A stretch of DNA of 64,000 nt from Devosia sp. Root413D1. Lineage in GTDB: Bacteria; Pseudomonadota; Alphaproteobacteria; Rhizobiales; Devosiaceae. The stretch covers positions 496,001 to 560,000 of the forward strand of contig NZ_LMEA01000011.1 of assembly GCF_001425235.1 (NCBI RefSeq). Reading direction: 5' to 3'. Shown piece after piece: positions 11,150-18,987 of this stretch. The translations under genes were made by a program, and so were the position numbers. Below the pieces are notes generated by a model, which was given only the letters and a program-made list of their open reading frames with translations, ran no database searches and was not told the DNA's origin. The stretch's first letter is position 1; every line of letters begins with the position of its first letter.

Positions 11150-12100
11150 GTGCACGCCAAAGTCGTCATCATCGGATCGGGTCCTGCCGGCTACACGGCG
11201 GCCATCTATGCGGCGCGCGCCATGCTCGAGCCGGTCATGATCTCCGGCATCCAGCCCGGCGGTCAGCTCACCATCACCACCGATGTCGAGAACTACCCCG
11301 GCTTCGCCGACGTCATCCAGGGGCCCTGGCTGATGGAGCAGATGAAGGCGCAGGCCGAGCATGTCGGCACCAAGATGATCAACGACATCATCGTCGAGGT
11401 CGATTTTGACAGGCGCCCGTTCGTGCTCATCGGCGATGGCGGCACCCGCTACACGGCCGACACGGTGATTGTCGCCACTGGTGCGCAGGCGCGCTGGCTG
11501 GGCCTCGAGTCCGAAGAAAAGTTCCAGGGTTTCGGCGTCTCGGCCTGCGCCACCTGCGATGGCTTCTTCTATCGCGGCAAGGAAGTGATCGTCGTCGGCG
11601 GCGGCAATACCGCGGTCGAGGAGGCGCTGTTCCTCACCAACTTCGCGTCCAAGGTCACCGTGGTCCACCGCCGTGGCGAGTTCCGCGCCGAGCGCATCCT
11701 GCAGCAGCGGCTGTTCAAGAACCCCAAGGTCGAAGTGATCTGGAACGCCGAGATCGAGGAAGTCTACGGCCAGCACATGCCGCGCTCGGTTCAGGGCGTG
11801 AAGATCCGCGACACCAAAACCGGCCACGTCACCGAAAAGTCGGTCGACGGGGTGTTCATCGCCATCGGCCACTCGCCGGCGACGTCGATCTTTTCGGGCA
11901 AGCTCGACATGAAGCCGGGCGGCTATCTCGAGGTGCAACCCGGCAGCACCGCCACCAACGTGCCCGGTGTGTTCGCGGCCGGCGACGTCACCGACGACGT
12001 TTACCGGCAGGCGGTGACAGCCGCGGGGATGGGGTGCATGGCAGCCTTGGACGCAGAGGAATATCTGGCATCGCTCGAGCTCGCAGAAGCGGCGGAATAG
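11150..12100 (+). CDS. trxB: Thioredoxin-disulfide reductase
   Basis: A 316-residue FAD- and NADPH-dependent flavoprotein that reduces thioredoxin in the cytoplasm. The FAD-binding GxGxxG is in VVIIGSGPAGYTAAIYAARA, the redox-active pair is CATC in SACATCDGFFYRG, the NADPH fold has VVGGGNTAVEEA, and the C-terminal FAD motif is VFAAGDVTDDVYRQAVTAAG. I prefer the GTG at 11150 because GGAG sits 6 bases upstream; a GTG four codons earlier (11138) is the alternative. The lsrB gene starts 3 bases after the stop, so the two are probably co-transcribed. Confidence 0.97.
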   Translation: MHAKVVIIGSGPAGYTAAIYAARAMLEPVMISGIQPGGQLTITTDVENYPGFADVIQGPWLMEQMKAQAEHVGTKMINDIIVEVDFDRRPFVLIGDGGTRYTADTVIVATGAQARWLGLESEEKFQGFGVSACATCDGFFYRGKEVIVVGGGNTAVEEALFLTNFASKVTVVHRRGEFRAERILQQRLFKNPKVEVIWNAEIEEVYGQHMPRSVQGVKIRDTKTGHVTEKSVDGVFIAIGHSPATSIFSGKLDMKPGGYLEVQPGSTATNVPGVFAAGDVTDDVYRQAVTAAGMGCMAALDAEEYLASLELAEAAE

Positions 12101-12103
12101 CCG

Positions 12104-12997
12104 ATGCTGGATTGGGACAAGCTCCGCATCTTCCACACCGCCGCCGAATCCGGGTCCTTCACCCACGCCGCTGAAAAGCTCAACATGAGCCAGTCTGCCG
12201 TATCGCGGCAGATTTCGGCGCTCGAGGAGGATCTGGGGCTAAAGCTGTTCATCCGCCACGCCCGCGGCCTTGTGCTCACCGAGGTGGGCGAGCAGCTGTT
12301 CCGCACTGCGCACCGCATGCACTGGGAACTGCAGCAGGTCGAGACCCAGATGTCCGAGAGCCAGGAGGTGCCGACCGGCCCCCTGCTCGTGACCACCACG
12401 GTGGGTATCGGCTCGACCTGGCTATCCTCGCGCATCCACGAGTTCCTGATCCTTTATCCGGAAATCCAGATCGAGATTAAGCTCAACGACGCCGAGCTCG
12501 ATCTCGCCATGCGTGAGGCCGACGTCGCCATCCGCCTACACCGGCCGAACCAGTCCGAGATGATCCAGCGCAAGCTGTTCACCGTGCACAACCATTTCTA
12601 CGCCTCCGAGCAGTACCTCAAGGAGTTCGGCGAGCCGCAGGCGGTCGAAGATCTCGACAACCACCGCGTCATCTCGTTCGGCGAGCCGGTGCCGTCCTAT
12701 CTCGGCGACATCAACTACCTCGAGCGCCTCGGCCGCCCGGATTCCTCGCCGCGCCGCGCTTCGATGAAGGTCAACGCCATCTACGGCATGATGCAGGCCG
12801 CCCGCGCCGGCATCGGCATCGCCATGCTGCCGGATTACGTCACCGAGGGCGAAACCAACTTGCGGCGCGTGCTCGAAGGCATCGAGCTGCCGGCCTACGA
12901 AGCCTATTTCGTCTATCCCCCGGCGCTGAAGAACTCCAAGCGCGTCGGCGTCTTCCGCGACTTCCTCGTCGGCAAGGCCCGGGAGTGGTCGTTCTAG
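12104..12997 (+). CDS. lsrB: LysR-type regulator, LsrB/VtlR type
   Basis: The 297-residue protein has an N-terminal winged HTH (FHTAAESGSFTHAAEKLNMS, QSAVSRQISALEEDLGLKLF) and a C-terminal periplasmic-binding-protein-like effector domain. Position directly behind trxB identifies it as the orthologue of LsrB of Sinorhizobium meliloti and VtlR of Agrobacterium/Brucella. Those control envelope and oxidative-stress genes and, in VtlR, the AbcR small RNAs. The protein as read contains no cysteine at all, whereas I recall that S. meliloti LsrB is proposed to sense redox state through cysteines. The ATG overlaps the end of trxB with a GCGGAA-like ribosome site. Confidence 0.88.
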   Translation: MLDWDKLRIFHTAAESGSFTHAAEKLNMSQSAVSRQISALEEDLGLKLFIRHARGLVLTEVGEQLFRTAHRMHWELQQVETQMSESQEVPTGPLLVTTTVGIGSTWLSSRIHEFLILYPEIQIEIKLNDAELDLAMREADVAIRLHRPNQSEMIQRKLFTVHNHFYASEQYLKEFGEPQAVEDLDNHRVISFGEPVPSYLGDINYLERLGRPDSSPRRASMKVNAIYGMMQAARAGIGIAMLPDYVTEGETNLRRVLEGIELPAYEAYFVYPPALKNSKRVGVFRDFLVGKAREWSF

Positions 12998-13030
12998 GAG
13001 CTGGCCGCGTCCCCGCAATCTCAGTCGGCG

Positions 13031-13194
13031 TCCCTCTCCCGCTTGCGGGGGAGGGGGGACCAGCCGAAAGGCTGGTGGGAGGGGGGTGCCACAAACACTA
13101 GCCTCGGCCAAGTCCGCCCACCATTGGTGCGTGGGGCTCCCCCCTCCCACCACGCTTTCGCGTGGTCCCCCCTCCCCCGCAAGCGGGAGAGGGA
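13031..13194. repeat. 164-bp imperfect inverted repeat, family A-like
   Basis: Outer arms TCCCTCTCCCGCTTGCGGGG and its complement near 13175-13194 enclose further paired blocks (GGGGGGACCA with TGGTCCCCCC, GGTGGGAGGGGGG with CCCCCCTCCCACC). It separates lsrB from the convergent GNAT gene and could act as a bidirectional terminator or a mobile palindromic element. Confidence 0.75.
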
Positions 13195-13210
13195 ATCCCG
13201 ACTGCGCTTC

Positions 13211-13894
13211 TCAGCGCGGCCGCACCACGGTGAATGTCAGCTCTTTCCGCACAGCGAACCCGAGCTTTTCGTAAAGCGCGATAGCGCCAGCGTTCTCGGT
13301 CTTCACATGCAGGAACGGCACTCGCCCGTCCGCCGCGATCAGCGCCGAGACATACGACACCAGCGCCTTGGCCAGCCCCCTGCCCCGGAACTCCGGCCAG
13401 GTGCACACCGCGCTCACTTCGGTCAGTTGCCCGAGCTGCATCCGTTCGCCGGTCATCCCCATCAGCCGCCCATCCTCCGAGCGCAGTCCGAAATAGCGGC
13501 CCATGCCGAGGGTGCCGGCCCGGAACGGTCCCGGCTCGGTCGCCGTCGCCAGCTCCAGCGCCGCCTCGGCATCCGCTGCCGTCAGTTGCACCGGCACGAT
13601 ATCGGGTATCGGCTGCGCCGCTTCGCAAACCATCTGGAACACCGGCACCGCCTGCAGCACCTCCCAGTCCGCGGGCACCCGGTAGTGCGTCGCCGACACC
13701 AGCCCCACTGCGTCTTCCGGCGCAACCAGCGGCCGCAGCTCGGCAAACGCTTCGGCGTCATAGCGCGCGAGCCCGCCGATCGGCGTCAGCTCGGCCCGAA
13801 AGCGCGCCGCCGCACCGTTGCGCTGGCCCAGCGCCGCTTGGTCGGTGGTCAGGGCATGCCACGCCGGATCGTCAAGCACGGAGAAGTCGATCAT
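13211..13894 (-). CDS. GNAT-family N-acetyltransferase
   Basis: A 227-residue protein with a C-terminal GNAT fold. The acetyl-CoA loop appears as CTWPEFRGRGLAKALVSYV (RxxGxA-type), and the last conserved strand/helix is NAGAIALYEKLGFAVRKELT. It resembles the GNAT proteins related to the FR47 subgroup. The substrate is unknown. The ATG at 13894 has AAGGA 8 bases upstream; the longer frame before it is arginine-rich and unlike protein. Confidence 0.8.
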   Translation of the reverse strand: MIDFSVLDDPAWHALTTDQAALGQRNGAAARFRAELTPIGGLARYDAEAFAELRPLVAPEDAVGLVSATHYRVPADWEVLQAVPVFQMVCEAAQPIPDIVPVQLTAADAEAALELATATEPGPFRAGTLGMGRYFGLRSEDGRLMGMTGERMQLGQLTEVSAVCTWPEFRGRGLAKALVSYVSALIAADGRVPFLHVKTENAGAIALYEKLGFAVRKELTFTVVRPR

Positions 13895-14015
13895 TCCAAT
13901 AGTCCTTCGAATTCGCGTCACGCCTCTACCACCGCGGCGGCGAGTTCCCAACTCCCGGTGTTCATCGGCAATTCAGCGGCCTCGGCTAGAACGTAGAAAA
14001 CCTCAGGGGCCCCTC

Positions 14016-14510
14016 ATGCATCGCTTCGTCGTCGCTGCCGCACTCTGCCTCGTCGCCACGCCGTCCCTGGCCCAGATGGTCACCATCAGCCCCGAGCAGA
14101 TCGGCGAGATCTTCTGCATCTCGCGCCTCGGCAACGACATGGCGCCGGTTGAGGGCCTGCTCACCACCGAGCTCACCGCGGCGATCGCCGAAGCCGAAGC
14201 CAGGAACGACGCCATCCAGCAGGCCCACCCGGACGAGAAGCCGCCGCTCGGCGACGGCATCCCGTGGCAGGCCTTCCCCGACTACGCGGCCGAGTGCAAG
14301 GTCGGCGGGGTCACCCTCGAGGCCGATCGCGCCGTCGTCGATATCGCCTACGGCTTCCCCGACTATCCCGATGCCAACTTCACCGATCACCTGCAGCTGA
14401 TCCTCGTGGCTCAGCCCAACCTCAGCGAACCGCTCTGGCGCATCGAGAACCTTGGCTATGCGACGGAGAGCGACCTGCGCTCGGTGCTGGTCTCCGCCTT
14501 CGCGAACTAG
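14016..14510 (+). CDS. Secreted (periplasmic) protein of unknown function
   Basis: The 164-residue product starts with a clear signal peptide (MHRFVVAAALCLVATPSLAQ, cleavage after SLA). The mature part has two cysteines and no motif I recognise; it ends ENLGYATESDLRSVLVSAFA, reminiscent of short periplasmic proteins in which a C-terminal segment packs on a beta sheet. AGGGG lies 6 bases before the ATG. Likely a soluble periplasmic protein found in related genomes. Confidence 0.65.
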   Translation: MHRFVVAAALCLVATPSLAQMVTISPEQIGEIFCISRLGNDMAPVEGLLTTELTAAIAEAEARNDAIQQAHPDEKPPLGDGIPWQAFPDYAAECKVGGVTLEADRAVVDIAYGFPDYPDANFTDHLQLILVAQPNLSEPLWRIENLGYATESDLRSVLVSAFAN

Positions 14511-14677
14511 TGTCTCGCCACCCATTGCTTCGCCCTTGACGCCCCACGCGCAAAGGCGCATTGCGGCACTGTTCCGGACGCTTGCGTCAGGACCTTCATC
14601 AAGGACTGAAAATGAACCCCGACAGTCGAAGTCGATCTTCGATCTTGCCGGCGCTCTAGGCTCCAGAAGCGAGATCA

Positions 14678-14698
14678 GGAAAAGTTGCAGACTTTTCC
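14678..14698 (+). promoter_or_regulatory. Perfect 8-bp inverted repeat upstream of corA (GAAAAGT palindrome)
   Basis: GGAAAAGT, TGCAG, ACTTTTCC, 66 bases before the corA start. It is the second copy of the element found upstream of carB at 404-427. Confidence 0.6.
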
Positions 14699-14763
14699 GG
14701 TTCGATCTCGCGACAAACAGGTGGGCCAGGCGCGCCGGCGCGGCCATCTATTGGAGCCCCGCT

Positions 14764-15750
14764 ATGCTGCGTGCCTATATCCGCGAAGGCGACCGCCTCG
14801 TTCCCACCGATTTCGACCCCGCCGCCGGCACCCAGCTGACCGGCGCGGTCTGGTACTCGCTCACCGACCCCTCGCGCGAAGAGGATAAGTTCGTCGAGGC
14901 CTGTCTCGGCATCGACATCCCCACCCGCCGCGAAATGCAGGACATCGAGCCTTCCGCCCGCCTCTACAGCGAGGGAGGCGCCGAGTTCATGACCATCACT
15001 GCGCTGATCGAGGATGAGGCAGATCAGGTGGTCAAAACCCCGATCACCTTCGTGTTGCGCAACGACCAGCTGGTCACCGTGCGTTATGCCGATCCAAAGC
15101 CCTTCCGCCTCTACGAGCGCCTGGTTTCCCGCCCTGCCACCGGCGAGATCGGCGGCGAGCGCGTCATGATCGGTCTGCTCGAGTCCTTCATCGACCGCCT
15201 GGCGCAACTGCTCGAGAACACCGGCGACGGCATCGACCAGATTTCGCGCGAGGTGTTCGGCAACAAATCGACCAAGCCGACCCGCAAGACCCGCGACCTG
15301 CAGTCGCTGATCGAGCGCATCGGCAAGAAGGGCGATGTCCTCACCCTCGCCCGCGAGAGCCTGGTCTCGATCAGCCGGCTCGTCAGCTTTCACCAGTCGA
15401 GCGGCGCCGAGGACCAGAAATCGGCGCGCGACCGCAAGCAGGAAATCAAGGTGCTGCAGCGCGACGCCGCCGCGCTCAGCGACCACGCGGCTTTCCTCTC
15501 GGACAAGATCACCTTCCTGCTCGATGCGACGCTCGGGCTGATCAACCTCGAGCAGAACCAGATCATCAAGATCTTCTCGGTGGCCGCGGTGGTGTTCCTG
15601 CCCCCGACCCTCGTTGCCTCGATCTACGGCATGAACTTCCAGTTCATGCCCGAGCTGAGCTGGCCTCTGGGCTATCCATTCGCGCTGGGGCTCATGGTCC
15701 TCTCGGCGGCGGTGCCCTACCTGTTCTTCAAGCGCAGCGGCTGGCTCTGA
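14764..15750 (+). CDS. corA: Magnesium/cobalt transporter CorA family
   Basis: A 328-residue CorA-type channel. The large cytoplasmic N-terminal domain is followed by a long helix and two C-terminal membrane helices (residues about 270-290 and 300-320). The signature YGMN is present in ASIYGMNFQFMPELSW, and the protein ends with the positively charged KRSGWL tail. It forms pentamers that import Mg2+ (also Co2+ or Ni2+). GGAG lies 7 bases before the ATG at 14764. Confidence 0.93.
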   Translation: MLRAYIREGDRLVPTDFDPAAGTQLTGAVWYSLTDPSREEDKFVEACLGIDIPTRREMQDIEPSARLYSEGGAEFMTITALIEDEADQVVKTPITFVLRNDQLVTVRYADPKPFRLYERLVSRPATGEIGGERVMIGLLESFIDRLAQLLENTGDGIDQISREVFGNKSTKPTRKTRDLQSLIERIGKKGDVLTLARESLVSISRLVSFHQSSGAEDQKSARDRKQEIKVLQRDAAALSDHAAFLSDKITFLLDATLGLINLEQNQIIKIFSVAAVVFLPPTLVASIYGMNFQFMPELSWPLGYPFALGLMVLSAAVPYLFFKRSGWL

Positions 15751-15924
15751 GCCCCGGGGATTCGCCGTCGAATCTGACAAAAAACTGTCACAATCAAGCA
15801 CTTGGCGTCGCGTTCACATCGGCGTGCGACGCCACGACGCACGCCGGAAACCGCAATACACGAGCAAACTCATCGACTTAACAGCCATGCGAAAAACGCA
15901 TGCCCCTCATTCGATACTCCTCGG

Positions 15925-15952
15925 TTGCTGGGTCGGCACTCACCCCATATAT
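15925..15952 (+). promoter_or_regulatory. Predicted promoter of small RNA unit 1
   Basis: TTGCTG, 16-base spacer, ATATAT. The -10 region is within CCCCATATAT, which also resembles a heat-shock sigma (RpoH) -10 element. Confidence 0.35.
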
Positions 15953-15958
15953 CCCCGC

Positions 15959-16077
15959 TCGACAGCAGCTGAGCGCATCTCCCTCCTCCTCCTCGCGCTC
16001 GTTGTTTGTTCCTCCCTGTAGCCGGCAACGGCTGCTACTCGGCCCCGCTCTCCCCTCGAGCGGGGCCTTGTTTTTTT
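15959..16077 (+). ncRNA. Small RNA unit 1, AbcR/alpha-r15-like, with anti-Shine-Dalgarno loop
   Basis: About 119 bases. The first hairpin pairs GAGCGC (15971) with GCGCTC (15995) and exposes CTCCCTCCTCCTCCTC in its loop. A second unpaired CCTCCC lies at 16011. The unit ends in a strong intrinsic terminator (GGCCCCGCTC / GAGCGGGGCC, then TTGTTTTTTT). No protein frame fits. Size, CU-rich anti-SD motifs and the lsrB neighbourhood match what I recall of AbcR (alpha-r15) RNAs, trans-acting repressors of transporter mRNAs working with Hfq. The start point is inferred from the promoter. Confidence 0.65.
16041..16077 (+). terminator. Intrinsic terminator of small RNA unit 1
   Basis: Perfect 10-bp stem GGCCCCGCTC / GAGCGGGGCC with a 7-base loop, followed by TTGTTTTTTT. 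Confidence 0.9.
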
Positions 16078-16194
16078 CCGCCACACGAACGCCCGAACCA
16101 GCCGCTCGAACGGCAGGTGATTGACGCATGCGTCACGGCAGCATGGCTGACCTATGCCTGCACAAACTGCATAGCTGGCATGTTGAACTCCGCA

Positions 16195-16223
16195 TTGTGG
16201 ACCAAACGGTCAAAGTGCATATT
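16195..16223 (+). promoter_or_regulatory. Predicted promoter of small RNA unit 2
   Basis: TTGTGG (16195-16200), exactly 17 bases, CATATT (16218-16223). Confidence 0.45.
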
Positions 16224-16229
16224 GTGACT

Positions 16230-16424
16230 GTCGATGTGAGCCGCACCGTATCCTCCTCCCTCGGTCCTGCTCTGCGACACCGGTCCGAAGTCGTATCCTC
16301 CTCCCTCGACTTAGGGCCATCGGCAAATGGCGTATCCTCCTCCCTCGTCCATTTGCCACCACTTCAGATTTGGACTTCGGTCCTTTTCATTGGGCCCCAT
16401 CTTCGGATGGGGCCTCTTTTTTTT
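16230..16424 (+). ncRNA. Small RNA unit 2 with three CCTCCTCCC hairpin loops
   Basis: About 195 bases containing the 17-mer CGTATCCTCCTCCCTCG three times (16247, 16292, 16331). Each copy sits in the loop of a different stem: ACCG/CGGT, AAGTCG/CGACTT and GGCAAATGG/CCATTTGCC. The stems differ while the loops are identical, so the loops are under selection. The unit ends in a strong terminator at 16393-16424. The pattern resembles the cuckoo / CcsR class of alphaproteobacterial RNAs and a triple anti-SD RNA sponge or repressor. Confidence 0.7.
16393..16424 (+). terminator. Intrinsic terminator of small RNA unit 2
   Basis: Perfect 8-bp stem GGCCCCAT / ATGGGGCC, loop CTTCGG, followed by TCTTTTTTTT. 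Confidence 0.92.
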
Positions 16425-16491
16425 GCTTCGGCTCATCTTGCTTGCCCCGGCGCCTCGCGCCCAGCGCATGGCTGACGTTCCGACTTGGCGA

Positions 16492-16520
16492 TTGTTCCTT
16501 TCGCCGCATCACCCGATAGT
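16492..16520 (+). promoter_or_regulatory. Predicted promoter of small RNA unit 3
   Basis: TTGTTC (16492-16497), 17-base spacer, GATAGT (16515-16520). Confidence 0.4.
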
Positions 16521-16526
16521 CATCTC

Positions 16527-16637
16527 AACGAATTGCAGCCGCTCCTCCTCCCTGGCTGCGCTTCGATGGGTCGCCCGCTTCGGCGAGCCGGCCTTTGAAG
16601 GCTCCGCTCATCCCCTCGAGCGGAGCCTTTTTCTTTT
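16527..16637 (+). ncRNA. Small RNA unit 3, AbcR-like, with anti-Shine-Dalgarno loop
   Basis: About 111 bases. GCAGCC (16535) pairs with GGCTGC (16554) around the loop GCTCCTCCTCCCT. The unit ends in the terminator at 16599-16637. Its terminator loop (TCCCCTC) and closing bases match unit 1, suggesting duplication of one ancestor. It ends 61 bases before the aldo/keto reductase start. Confidence 0.65.
16599..16637 (+). terminator. Intrinsic terminator of small RNA unit 3
   Basis: Perfect 11-bp stem AGGCTCCGCTC / GAGCGGAGCCT with an 8-base loop, followed by TTTTCTTTT. Confidence 0.92.
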
Positions 16638-16698
16638 GGCTCTCAGGTTGCCCCGCGCACCAGCCGCGCTAGGCTGGTCGCCCAACCCGAGGCCGCTC

Positions 16699-17541
16699 AT
16701 GACTCTTCCCACCATTGCCCTCCCCTCCGGCAAATCCGTGCCCGCTCTCGGCCAGGGCACCTGGCGCATGGGCGAAGATCGCCGCCGCCATGCCGACGAG
16801 GTCACGGCGTTGCGCCGGGGCATCGAACTCGGCATGACGCTGATCGATACCGCCGAGATGTATGGCGATGGCGGCGCCGAGCTGGTGGTCGCTGAAGCGA
16901 TCAAGGGCCGCCGCGACGAGGTGCAGCTGGTCAGCAAGGTGCTGCCCCACAATGCCAGCCGCGGCGGCACCATCGCCGCCTGCGAGCGCAGCCTGAAGCG
17001 GCTCGGCACCGACCATATCGAGCTCTATCTGCTGCACTGGCGCGGCCGGCATCCCCTCGCTGAAACGGTCGATGCCTTCGAAACCCTGCAGCGCTCCGGC
17101 GCCATCGGCGGCTGGGGCGTTTCCAACTTCGATGTCGACGATATGGAAGAACTGCTCACCGTCCCCGGCGGCAAGGCCTGCGCCACCAACCAGGTGCTCT
17201 ACAACCTCAGCGCCCGCGGCATCGAGTATGACCTGCTCGCGTGGTCGGCCGGACACGCCATGCCGATCATGGCCTACTCGCCACTCGGCAACGACAACCG
17301 CATGCTCCGCCACCCGTCGCTGCAGCGCATCGCCAACGCCCGCGGCATCACCGCAGCGCAGGTCGCCCTCGCCTTCGTGCTGGCTCGGCCCGGCGTCATC
17401 GCCATCCCCAAGGCCACCGGCCTCGACCATGTCGCCGAGAACCGCGCCGCCGCCGACCTCACGCTGACCGCCGAAGAACACGCCGCCCTCGACGCCGCTT
17501 TCCCGCCGCCACGCCGCAAGCAGGCGCTGGAGATGATCTGA
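16699..17541 (+). CDS. Aldo/keto reductase
   Basis: A 280-residue NADPH-dependent oxidoreductase of the AKR superfamily (TIM barrel). The catalytic tetrad is visible: D in LIDTAEMYG with the Tyr four residues on, Lys in LVSKVLPHN and His in LYLLHWRG. The C-terminal cofactor segment is [16 protein letters not shown]. It reduces aldehydes or ketones; the substrate is unknown. GAGG precedes the ATG at 16699. The frame runs further upstream only through the small-RNA region and is not coding there. Confidence 0.9.
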   Translation: MTLPTIALPSGKSVPALGQGTWRMGEDRRRHADEVTALRRGIELGMTLIDTAEMYGDGGAELVVAEAIKGRRDEVQLVSKVLPHNASRGGTIAACERSLKRLGTDHIELYLLHWRGRHPLAETVDAFETLQRSGAIGGWGVSNFDVDDMEELLTVPGGKACATNQVLYNLSARGIEYDLLAWSAGHAMPIMAYSPLGNDNRMLRHPSLQRIANARGITAAQVALAFVLARPGVIAIPKATGLDHVAENRAAADLTLTAEEHAALDAAFPPPRRKQALEMI

Positions 17542-17576
17542 GGTCATAGCTCCGAGGGAACCACCGGCCGAGCGGC

Positions 17577-17605
17577 GATCCTCCCCCGCGTGGCGGGGGA
17601 GGATC
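17577..17605. repeat. Perfect 13-bp inverted repeat
   Basis: GATCCTCCCCCGC, GTG, GCGGGGGAGGATC, directly after the aldo/keto reductase. It looks like a minimal member of the C/G palindrome families. Confidence 0.7.
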
Positions 17606-17748
17606 ACGGAGAGTCCGGCGCAACCAGCAATCCTTACTCGGCATTTCCTGCCGCCTGCCCGTTCTCGCTCCGCCCGAACGCCCGGAATCCCGGCCCTTCG
17701 CGCTGGCACGCCGCCTGCATGGTAAGGCGCGACCGCCCGGAGGCACCC

Positions 17749-18843
17749 ATGACCAGCGTCGGCACCGCGACCAGCACCAGTTCACTGACCTACGCGCAGA
17801 TCATCGCCAATGCGCAGAAGGCCCAGCAGCAGGCGCTGACCAATCCGCCCGCGCCTGGCTCCAGCGAGTCCGGCGCCACCAACGTCACCCTGTCGGATGC
17901 CGCCAAAGCGGCGCTGACCACTATCAAGGACTTCGCCACCGTCACGACCGAGGCCCGCGCCACCCTCGACAAGCTGCTCGCCGACGCCAAGCTCACCACG
18001 CCGTTGAAGGATGGCAAGCTCGCCCTCGATCTCAGCAAGGTCGATCGACGCGAGCTCTACGCGATGAGCACCAATTCCAACCAGCTGTTCACCGCCGACG
18101 AGCAGAAGGCCGCCGCCATTGAACTGCAGAACCGCTTCGACCAGGCAATGGCCGGCCCTACCGCCGTCGGTCGCGTTACCGGCAGCGTCAAAGGCCTCTA
18201 CGTCGCCGCCCTCGCCTATTTCGACGCCATGGGCCCCGAGGAGAAAGCCTCCGCCGCCTATGTGGACCAGCGCGCCGCACTCGAGGAGATGCTGAAGCAG
18301 ATCGAAGCCAAGCCCTCGACCTTGCCGGGCGCCGTGCCCAACGACCCGGTCAACGCTTACATGGAGCGCCTCGCTGGCGGCGAAACCGGCAAGCCGCGCG
18401 ACATCAAGGATGTGGCCGGCGACGCCCGCGCCACGCTCGATGCGCAATACAAGGCCAGCGGCAACGGCAAGCCCGACTATTCCGAGTTCGACAGCCGCTC
18501 GCTGGCCTCGGTGGCGCTCAATTCCAACGGCAAGTTCTCGGCCACCGAAGTCCGCACCGCCTCTATGGAAATGCGCTCGCGCTCCGGCACGGCGCTGCTG
18601 CAGAGCCTCAAATCCGCCGGCACCGGCAACCCGGCCGGTTTCGCTCAGAACGTCATCTCGCTCTATGGCGCGATGAGCAGCGAAGAACGCGCCGCCGCCG
18701 GCTGGTCCGAAAACCTCTATGCCGCCGCGGTGTCCAACTACCAGACCGCCAGCAAACTCGGCTCCCTGCTGAGTCAGGCCGCCGGGTCGTCAGCGTTTGG
18801 TGGGAGTGACGGTGGGTCGATGAGTTTGATGGATTATCTTTGA
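17749..18843 (+). CDS. Unknown protein with two copies of a helical, EF-hand-like module
   Basis: The 364-residue protein has a Ser/Thr/Gln-rich start and two homologous modules. Residues about 68-170 begin EARATLDKLL and contain NSNQLFTADEQKAAAIELQN. Residues about 225-325 begin DARATLDAQY and contain NSNGKFSATEVRTASMEMRS. The N-S-N-x-x-F-[TS]-A segment resembles an EF-hand loop followed by a helix, but I do not assert calcium binding. No signal peptide is seen. GGAGG lies 5 bases before the ATG at 17749. Function unknown. Confidence 0.75.
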   Translation: MTSVGTATSTSSLTYAQIIANAQKAQQQALTNPPAPGSSESGATNVTLSDAAKAALTTIKDFATVTTEARATLDKLLADAKLTTPLKDGKLALDLSKVDRRELYAMSTNSNQLFTADEQKAAAIELQNRFDQAMAGPTAVGRVTGSVKGLYVAALAYFDAMGPEEKASAAYVDQRAALEEMLKQIEAKPSTLPGAVPNDPVNAYMERLAGGETGKPRDIKDVAGDARATLDAQYKASGNGKPDYSEFDSRSLASVALNSNGKFSATEVRTASMEMRSRSGTALLQSLKSAGTGNPAGFAQNVISLYGAMSSEERAAAGWSENLYAAAVSNYQTASKLGSLLSQAAGSSAFGGSDGGSMSLMDYL

Positions 18844-18856
18844 GCAGAACCCCGGC

Positions 18857-18984
18857 AGACGGCCCCCTCCCATCCTCCCCCATGAAGGGGGAGGTGCCGC
18901 ATCGAGTTTGGGGCTCGATCTGATCAAGAGCACCGGCTCCTCTTCACCTCCCCCTTCATGGGGGAGGCCGGGAGGGGGCCGTCT
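18857..18984. repeat. Family B palindromic element, copy 1
   Basis: Arms AGACGGCCCCCTCCC and GGGAGGGGGCCGTCT enclose a second pair (CCTCCCCCATGAAGGGGGAG and its near mirror). The right end is followed by CTATCAG. The same element is at 40542-40664, and a disrupted one at 46819-47022. It separates two convergent genes here. Confidence 0.85.
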
Positions 18985-18987
18985 CTA

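Noticed and set aside
12536-13153. 205-residue minus-strand frame over the end of lsrB
   Set aside because: Overlaps a certain gene and a palindromic repeat; low-complexity composition.
16327-16698. N-terminal extension of the aldo/keto reductase frame
   Set aside because: Runs through small-RNA hairpins and terminators; family length and the ribosome site support the ATG at 16699.
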